Source: a virus. From it: a stretch of DNA of 64,000 nucleotides. Shown one piece after another: positions 59,224 to 64,000 of this stretch. Under the pieces are notes generated by a model that did no database searches, had not been told where the DNA came from, and saw only the letters and a list, made by a program, of their open reading frames with translations. Numbering within the stretch: position 1 is the first letter of the stretch; each line of letters starts with the position of its first letter. The stretch is taken from positions 1 to 64,000 of the IMG/VR virus record IMGVR_UViG_3300042332_001411; one strand, written 5' to 3'. The position numbers were made by a program, and so were the translations under genes.

Positions 59224-60216
59224 ATGACAAAAATAAAAACAATCCTAACTGTTTTATTAATTTCTATTGCTTCTCCAGCACATTCTATGGAGAATGCTCC
59301 TGATGCGCTAAATGATGGGAGAACAGTCCCTCTTATAATTCAAGGTAGTGGCAAAAATTGTACTGGATTTTTATATTCTGAAAAAATTGTTTTAACTGCA
59401 GGGCATTGTATATTTGACCGATACACACAAAATTTATGGAAACAGCAGTATATAGGAAAACCAGGTATGCCTTACGTGCCAAACAGCAATGAGTACGAAT
59501 TATTTTCTATAGAAAAGACTTTTTCAAATTGGAAAATTAAAACAGAAAAAGATTATTCAGATACCGATGATTTTGCTGTTTTGGTTTTAAAAAATAAAAT
59601 TTCAGTTCCTGGAAAAGCATATATTGCTACAAAAGAACAGGTGGACAATTATATAAAAAACAAAGCCATGGTCACAACAATTGGCTATGGTATGCAAAGC
59701 AAAGAACATAAACAAAACGATCTTACAAAGCCAAAATATGCACAATTTCCATTAATTTCAAATGAAAGAGTTAACGCTGTAGTATCCGAAGTTTATAATT
59801 ATAGTGGGGTTGGTCACTATGGAATGAAAATTCACGTACTTCAAGTTCCTGGAGGGCCAAGCACCTGTTCTGGTGATTCAGGGTCGCCATTTTATATAAA
59901 AGATGGAGAAACCTTTATCTATTTAGGGCCATTGTCTTGGGGTTTTGGTGGAATTCCAAATTGCAGTGGTAACGGATGGAAGACAAATGAAATGAATATG
60001 GGGTCAGTAGCAGCATACGATTATTTATCTTTAATTAAAGAAGCAGAAGATTATGTTGCCAAGCAAAATGTGGTAATTATACCAACACCAACCAACTCTC
60101 CATTAACCAAAAAATCAATTATTAAAGTAACAATAAAATGTTATAAAGGAAAAGAAATAAAGAAAATATATGGAATTAATCCTAAATGTCCAAAAGGATA
60201 TAAAGTAAAGGTTTAG
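59224..60216 (+). CDS. Secreted trypsin-like serine protease (S1)
   Basis: A 330-residue exported protease. The signal peptide is about residues 1-21 (ILTVLLISIASPAHS). The catalytic triad is complete: His61 (LTAGHC), Asp116 (DDFAVL) and Ser219 (CSGDSGSP). The last 40 residues (IKVTIKCYKGKEIKKIYGIN, then PKCPKGYKVKV) resemble a short C-terminal module I associate with secreted proteins of freshwater actinobacteria, suggesting capture from the host lineage. It could process surface proteins or exclude other phages. Leaderless mRNA. Confidence 0.85.
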   Translation: MTKIKTILTVLLISIASPAHSMENAPDALNDGRTVPLIIQGSGKNCTGFLYSEKIVLTAGHCIFDRYTQNLWKQQYIGKPGMPYVPNSNEYELFSIEKTFSNWKIKTEKDYSDTDDFAVLVLKNKISVPGKAYIATKEQVDNYIKNKAMVTTIGYGMQSKEHKQNDLTKPKYAQFPLISNERVNAVVSEVYNYSGVGHYGMKIHVLQVPGGPSTCSGDSGSPFYIKDGETFIYLGPLSWGFGGIPNCSGNGWKTNEMNMGSVAAYDYLSLIKEAEDYVAKQNVVIIPTPTNSPLTKKSIIKVTIKCYKGKEIKKIYGINPKCPKGYKVKV

Positions 60217-60225
60217 GGTTGATAG

Positions 60226-60234
60226 TGCTATAAT
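60226..60234 (+). promoter_or_regulatory. Extended -10 promoter of holin-like gene
   Basis: TG-C-TATAAT, with a leader of about 42 bases that contains a possible short CCC/GGG hairpin (60240-60256) and AAAGGAG before the ATG at 60283. Confidence 0.6.
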
Positions 60235-60282
60235 AGAGGTACCCTTTAAACGGGGGAATAAAAATATATAAAAAGGAGAAAC

Positions 60283-60555
60283 ATGTCAAACATTGACACT
60301 AAACAATTAAAGGCTATGGGAGCATCCTATGGTCGATCAGTATTAGGTGCAGGAATTGCCTTATACATGTCTGGTATCACAGATCCAAAGGATCTATGGG
60401 CTGCTCTAGTGGCTGCCATTGCGCCCGTTCTATTACGTGCAATAAATCCTGGAGATCAGGCATTTGGTCTACTACCAACTGTTGAGTCCGTAGACAAGGC
60501 TTTAAAGGCTGCTAAGGCCCCTGTAAAGAAGGCTGCTGCAAAGAAAAAGAAATAG
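60283..60555 (+). CDS. Holin-like membrane protein
   Basis: A 90-residue protein with a hydrophobic centre (SVLGAGIALYMSGITDP, DLWAALVAAIAPVLLRAINP) and a Lys/Ala-rich tail. The pattern ...P-x-DLWAAL-x-AA-x-APV-x-LRA-x-NP-x-D-x-AFG is one seen in small actinophage proteins called putative holins. Its own promoter, GC-richer codons and a terminator indicate strong expression. It lies 20 kb from the endolysin, so the lysis role is uncertain. Confidence 0.5.
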   Translation: MSNIDTKQLKAMGASYGRSVLGAGIALYMSGITDPKDLWAALVAAIAPVLLRAINPGDQAFGLLPTVESVDKALKAAKAPVKKAAAKKKK

Positions 60556-60570
60556 GTTTAATTTAAAATT

Positions 60571-60598
60571 GGCCATGCAGAAATGTGTGGCCTTTTTT
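60571..60598 (+). terminator. Rho-independent terminator
   Basis: Stem GGCCAT / GTGGCC (one T-G pair) with a loop of about ten bases, followed by six T. It ends the holin-like transcript. Confidence 0.75.
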
Positions 60599-60604
60599 AT
60601 TTAA

Positions 60605-60613
60605 TGATATAAT
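60605..60613 (+). promoter_or_regulatory. Leaderless extended -10 promoter
   Basis: TG-A-TATAAT ends six bases before the ATG at 60620 and directly follows the terminator, as at 690. Confidence 0.65.
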
Positions 60614-60619
60614 AAAAAT

Positions 60620-61195
60620 ATGTATAAGATAATTAATAATTTTTTTAATGAAGAAGAAATAAATATTATATTAAATAATATAAAAGAAACAGAAGATTCA
60701 GGGGCTGGACAAATATATAGGCAGACAGGAAGAAAATTAATTGGTTTAGATAGTTTAAATAGAGATATTATTGATAAAGTTGAAGCCTACGTTAACAGCA
60801 CATATAATAAAAAATTAATAGTAAAAGATATTGGTTTTATGAGGTTTAAAAAAGAATATGGAACCCCAAAACTATTGCCACATAAAGATGACTATGCTTG
60901 CGAAGTAGTATTTGATTATCAAGTTAAAACTAATAAAAAATGGGATTTGTTTATTAAGGGAGAAAGAATAGAGTTATTAGATAATGATGCAGTTTGCTTT
61001 GAGGGAGAGGAAGAAGCGCACTGGAGAGAAAAGGTGTTATTTGGTGATGATGAGTTTGTAGAAATGATTTGTTTTAATTGTATTGGCGAAAATCATTGGA
61101 GACATTCGTCTACAACAAATCCTTTAAATGAAATTGAGCAAGCAAAAAAAACAAAACAAACTTTTAAAGATTGGTCTCATATATATTCTGGTTGA
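60620..61195 (+). CDS. Fe(II)/2-oxoglutarate-type oxygenase, HWR family (6)
   Basis: A 191-residue HWR oxygenase: His88-x-Asp90 (LLPHKDDYA), KWDLFIKGERIELL, DNDAVCFEGEEE and His134-Trp-Arg136. It is the closest relative of the copy at 53399 (both start MYKII). Leaderless. Its last 19 bases overlap the end of the convergent two-domain oxygenase. Substrate unknown. Confidence 0.72.
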   Translation: MYKIINNFFNEEEINIILNNIKETEDSGAGQIYRQTGRKLIGLDSLNRDIIDKVEAYVNSTYNKKLIVKDIGFMRFKKEYGTPKLLPHKDDYACEVVFDYQVKTNKKWDLFIKGERIELLDNDAVCFEGEEEAHWREKVLFGDDEFVEMICFNCIGENHWRHSSTTNPLNEIEQAKKTKQTFKDWSHIYSG

Positions 61196-62526
61196 TCTGG
61201 ATATCCAGAAATTTTTAAAAATACATTAATTGCATATCTGAAATCGCTTGCTGGCATTATCCCATGCCTGTTGTACCAATTTCCTGGAAAAGACACCAAC
61301 ATTCCTGGCTCTGGTTTAATTTTAAAATCATGCTCAGGAAAATATAATTCTCCGCCATCGTAATCATCATTTAAATATAGCAAATTTGATATGTGCCCAC
61401 TCCAGTCATATTTAATATTATTGTCAAAATCAGTCAATATATCGCTATGAATATTAGTTGCAAAGTAAGGCAATCTACCATTTAAATAATCACTTTTAAT
61501 GTTATACCTGTTTGCATCATCATCGTGTTCTAATTTTAATTTAAATAAATCTTCTGAAATATTTTTAATTTTTTCTTTATATTTTAATATTAAATTTTTA
61601 GCGATAGGGATATTTTTTTCATTAATTAGATCTTCTCTATAAAAAAAATTACATAATTCATTTATGACGGCAAGATCATCTTTAGGCATAAAATTTTTTA
61701 CAATTTTAATTGTATCCTTATTGGTTCCCAAAAAAATAGTTGCTTTATCTTTTATTTTAGTCTCACCTCTAATTGAGTCAGTAAATATTTTTTTAGGATC
61801 TGCTGTAGCAATATTTTCTACTTTAAAATATTCACTCATTTTTGGTTTTTGCAAATTCATAGACTCTGATTCTATAATTTCATTTTTAAAATCACTAAAT
61901 CTAGTCCATAACGAAAGGGTAAACCTTGTTGCCCCAGTAGTTTGTGTTACTCCATGAAGAAAATGTAAATTTCCAGGGAAACATACAAACATTCCTGGCT
62001 CAGGAACAATTTCGACTCCTTGATCTGGAAAATACAAAACTCCCCCATCGTAATCTTTGTTTAAATAACAAAGAATAGACAGATGCCCACTCCACAAAAA
62101 TGGCCAAACTTTTTCTTGCTCGGCGAATAAATTGGGCTGATCATAAACTTCTTCTTGATGATAATCAATGATATCTGTATGTGGCTCAAGGTAAGATCCT
62201 TCTGGATGAATAAATAAATCTAAGGGTCTATCTTTATTCAACTTTAATCCATATAGTTCTTCTGCTTTATTCCTTAGCATATTTTCATATTTTTTAAATT
62301 TTTCTTGCAATACGGGATCAGTTGCATTAACAATAAAATGGTGTGTTTTATTTTTTTCAACTTTTGACATTATTTTTCCAAAATTTACAAATTCATCGAT
62401 ATCAGATTGCGGAATAAAATTTTTAATTATTTTTATTGTGTCTGGGCCAGTACCAATTATTTTACTAATGTTATCTATTTTTTTTGTTGGCACATTGACT
62501 GGCGTAATTTGACCATTTTTGTTCAT
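61177..62526 (-). CDS. Two-domain P4H-like oxygenase
   Basis: A 449-residue tandem oxygenase on the minus strand. Domain 1: His116-x-Asp118 (LEPHTDIID), YDGGVLYFPD, His191 (FLHGVTQT) and Arg201. Domain 2: His360-x-Asp362 (TNIHSDIL), YDGGELYFPE, His421 (NRHGIMPA) and Arg430. Both active sites are complete. I choose the second Met (62526) because a TACAAT -10 box ends six bases before it; an ATG at 62532 would touch the box. Two-domain P4Hs with two active sites could process repeated substrates. Confidence 0.8.
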   Translation of the reverse strand: MNKNGQITPVNVPTKKIDNISKIIGTGPDTIKIIKNFIPQSDIDEFVNFGKIMSKVEKNKTHHFIVNATDPVLQEKFKKYENMLRNKAEELYGLKLNKDRPLDLFIHPEGSYLEPHTDIIDYHQEEVYDQPNLFAEQEKVWPFLWSGHLSILCYLNKDYDGGVLYFPDQGVEIVPEPGMFVCFPGNLHFLHGVTQTTGATRFTLSLWTRFSDFKNEIIESESMNLQKPKMSEYFKVENIATADPKKIFTDSIRGETKIKDKATIFLGTNKDTIKIVKNFMPKDDLAVINELCNFFYREDLINEKNIPIAKNLILKYKEKIKNISEDLFKLKLEHDDDANRYNIKSDYLNGRLPYFATNIHSDILTDFDNNIKYDWSGHISNLLYLNDDYDGGELYFPEHDFKIKPEPGMLVSFPGNWYNRHGIMPASDFRYAINVFLKISGYPDQPEYI

Positions 62527-62532
62527 ATACAT

Positions 62533-62541
62533 ATTGTATCA
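62533..62541 (-). promoter_or_regulatory. Leaderless extended -10 promoter, minus strand
   Basis: Read on the minus strand: TG-A-TACAAT, then six bases to the ATG at 62526. Only eight bases separate it from the opposing promoter at 62550. Confidence 0.6.
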
Positions 62542-62549
62542 TGACCATA

Positions 62550-62558
62550 TGTTATAAT
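62550..62558 (+). promoter_or_regulatory. Leaderless extended -10 promoter, plus strand
   Basis: TG-T-TATAAT ends six bases before the ATG at 62565. It would lie inside the coding sequence if the upstream ATG at 62541 were used, so it decides the start. Confidence 0.65.
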
Positions 62559-62564
62559 AATTTT

Positions 62565-63170
62565 ATGGCAAATTTTTTAATTCCACAAGATAGTCTAAAA
62601 TATGCAAAACTGTATAGTAGTCGTGATGAGTTTATAAAAACGTTGCCGAAAGGGCTAACATTTTTAGAGGCTGGAGTTTTGGCTGGAGATTTTTCTGCCA
62701 AGGTAATAGAGGTTTGCTCTCCGTCTAAATCTATCTTAATTGACCCATACGAGTCTCTTGATTGGAATGCTGCCGAATATCATGAAAGCAGGTGGCATGG
62801 GCCAGAGCAGCATTTTAATTTTGTAAAACAAAGATTTTCTAATATAACAACAGTAAAACTTTTTCAAGGAAAATATGAAGATTTTGCTTTAAACAATAAA
62901 GATACTTTTGATTTTTTATATATGGATTATGATACTTCGTATACCTCAATACAACATCAAATAGAAATATCAAAATCTAGGTTAAGTATAGATGGAATTT
63001 TAGGCTTTAATGATTACAATATTTATGAGAATGATACAAATACAGGAAAAAAACAAGGGACAGTTCATGCAATTAATGATTTTCTTTATAAAAATTCTGA
63101 TTGGTACGTTTACGCTTTTGCCTTAAATGACAACCTTACCTCAGACATTTATTTAAAAAAATTAACTTAA
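62565..63170 (+). CDS. Class I SAM-dependent methyltransferase (2)
   Basis: A 201-residue paralogue of the methyltransferase at 57477: YAKLYSSRDEFIKTLPKGLT, FLEAGVLAGDFSAKVI (motif I), SILIDPYESLDW (motif II), FDFLYMDYDTSYTSIQHQIE and IDGILGFNDYN. Start placed at 62565 on promoter evidence. The end overlaps the convergent gene by nine bases. The methyl acceptor is unknown; a sugar or small molecule is plausible. Confidence 0.7.
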   Translation: MANFLIPQDSLKYAKLYSSRDEFIKTLPKGLTFLEAGVLAGDFSAKVIEVCSPSKSILIDPYESLDWNAAEYHESRWHGPEQHFNFVKQRFSNITTVKLFQGKYEDFALNNKDTFDFLYMDYDTSYTSIQHQIEISKSRLSIDGILGFNDYNIYENDTNTGKKQGTVHAINDFLYKNSDWYVYAFALNDNLTSDIYLKKLT

Positions 63171-64000
63171 ACCTTTAATTTCACTTATAATTCTATTTGC
63201 TATCTTATCGTACTCAATTTCTAAAATAGCGTTGTTCATGTCTATTGTATGAACTTTAATTTTGCCAATCTCCTCAAAAAGAATTTTTGTTATTTTTTTA
63301 TGATTTTCTTCTGGTAGCCTATCAGATGATGTAGGTATAATAAGAAAAGACATTTTAAATGGCACGTCAAAATCATAATCTAATAATTGATTTTTTGCAT
63401 TTGTTATAAAGTCATTTATAATCAATTCGTTAATTGTTGTGGCATTAATTACTATTGTAATAAAAGTGCTATTTGGAAAAATATCAATAACTTTGTCTAA
63501 AAATTCTAATATAAAAGTTTTTGAGTCTTGGTGATCTGTTTTAATGTAAGGAAAAAGACAAGGCATTCCATGATCAAGTAAATCTAACAAAAAAATATCT
63601 TGATCTTTTTTGCTTGCTGGAATTAGTTCTTTATATATAAATTCACTAGATGCAAAGGCAGAATGGCTAAGAATTAAAGAAGAAATTGATGGTCCTGGGC
63701 AAACAGTATAAGGAATTTTATTTTTTAATGCCAAAGAAACTAACATTGTCCCTGGGTCTGTGGTTCCAGGCATTCCTTCGGCAGAACAATATACAACATT
63801 TTTGTTACTATCAATAGTTTCTTTTATTATTTTAATTACTTCGTCATCTGATATACCTTGCCAACTGTGCTTTTTCATAATTTCGGTTCGAAGATCTACA
63901 GTCGGATTGGGCCATTGATAAATTTTTTTATTATCTATAATGTTTAATTGTTTTAATTTATTTTTAAAGAATCCTTTATCTTCTACAATAAAGACATCTG
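63162..64000 (-). CDS. Tetrapyrrole methylase-fold (RsmI-like) protein, 5' partial
   Basis: Minus-strand frame open to the window edge; at least 279 residues are visible. DVFIVEDKGFFKNKLKQLNI (N-terminal end in window), YCSAEGMPGTTDPGTMLVSL (SAM-binding loop), YTVCPGPSISSLIL and a FIYKELIPASKK stretch follow the order of RsmI, the 16S rRNA C1402 2'-O-ribose methyltransferase. Identity with RsmI itself is uncertain; the C-terminal part differs. A phage enzyme of this fold might act on rRNA or on a small cofactor. Internal Met at 63878 is not the start because the frame continues upstream. Confidence 0.65.
   Translation of the reverse strand, partial: DVFIVEDKGFFKNKLKQLNIIDNKKIYQWPNPTVDLRTEIMKKHSWQGISDDEVIKIIKETIDSNKNVVYCSAEGMPGTTDPGTMLVSLALKNKIPYTVCPGPSISSLILSHSAFASSEFIYKELIPASKKDQDIFLLDLLDHGMPCLFPYIKTDHQDSKTFILEFLDKVIDIFPNSTFITIVINATTINELIINDFITNAKNQLLDYDFDVPFKMSFLIIPTSSDRLPEENHKKITKILFEEIGKIKVHTIDMNNAILEIEYDKIANRIISEIKGLS

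Noticed and set aside
62541-62564. Eight extra N-terminal residues for the methyltransferase at 62565
   Set aside because: The region holds the -10 box of a leaderless promoter, so translation most likely starts at 62565.
1-64000. Integrase, excisionase, attachment site or insertion sequence
   Set aside because: I found no recombinase or transposase motif and no duplicated tRNA end. The MerR-like protein at 17275 alone does not support lysogeny.

Overview
This 64 kb window is a stretch of an AT-rich tailed-phage genome, almost certainly a siphovirus of an actinobacterium. The evidence for the host is a WhiB-type regulator (56776), a DUF7455-like zinc protein (52766), an actinophage-type tail-assembly chaperone (705) and a Cas4-like exonuclease of the kind common in actinophages. 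A secreted trypsin (59224) ends in a Cys-Lys-Gly C-terminal motif that I recall from secreted proteins of freshwater acI/Nanopelagicales actinobacteria. A low-GC freshwater actinobacterium is therefore my best guess, but the exact host is inference. No integrase, transposase or CRISPR array is visible.

Layout. 0-17 kb is the tail module: major tail protein (partial), two paralogous tail-assembly chaperones, a 2541-residue tape measure, and minor tail/fibre proteins. 17-31 kb is replication and recombination: DnaB-like helicase, DnaG-like primase, ssDNA-binding protein, DnaE-type polymerase, RecA, a putative PD-(D/E)XK resolvase, Cas4-like exonuclease and RuvC-like resolvase, interrupted by three oxygenase genes. 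31-35 kb holds a nucleotide-modification-associated protein, an SGNH hydrolase and both terminase subunits. 35-41 kb holds two exported surface-type proteins, a lipoprotein, small membrane proteins and a CHAP endolysin. 41-50 kb starts with an HslV-like threonine hydrolase and continues with a carbamoyltransferase, three sugar-transfer enzymes and two tRNAs. 50-64 kb is a mosaic of small zinc proteins, oxygenases, paralogous methyltransferases and SGNH hydrolases, Hsp20, WhiB, trypsin, a holin-like protein and a tetrapyrrole-methylase-family protein.

The most striking content is an expansion of non-haem iron oxygenases. Eleven genes carry thirteen domains, each with an intact H-x-D...H...R set. 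They form a short 'HWR' family (7 domains), a prolyl-4-hydroxylase-like family (5) and one JmjC/cupin-like protein. One P4H-like gene lies directly behind a glycosyltransferase resembling the GlcNAc-transferases that act on hydroxyproline, which suggests a phage hydroxylation-glycosylation pathway.

Transcription appears to be driven by many short extended -10 promoters (TG-n-TATAAT or TATACT) scattered between genes. In twelve cases the -10 hexamer lies exactly six bases before the ATG, which predicts leaderless mRNAs; these sites decide several start codons. Nearly all genes are on the + strand. Three minus-strand genes (46912, 61177, 63162) overlap the ends of the preceding + genes. All functional statements come from reading the translations; no database search was run.
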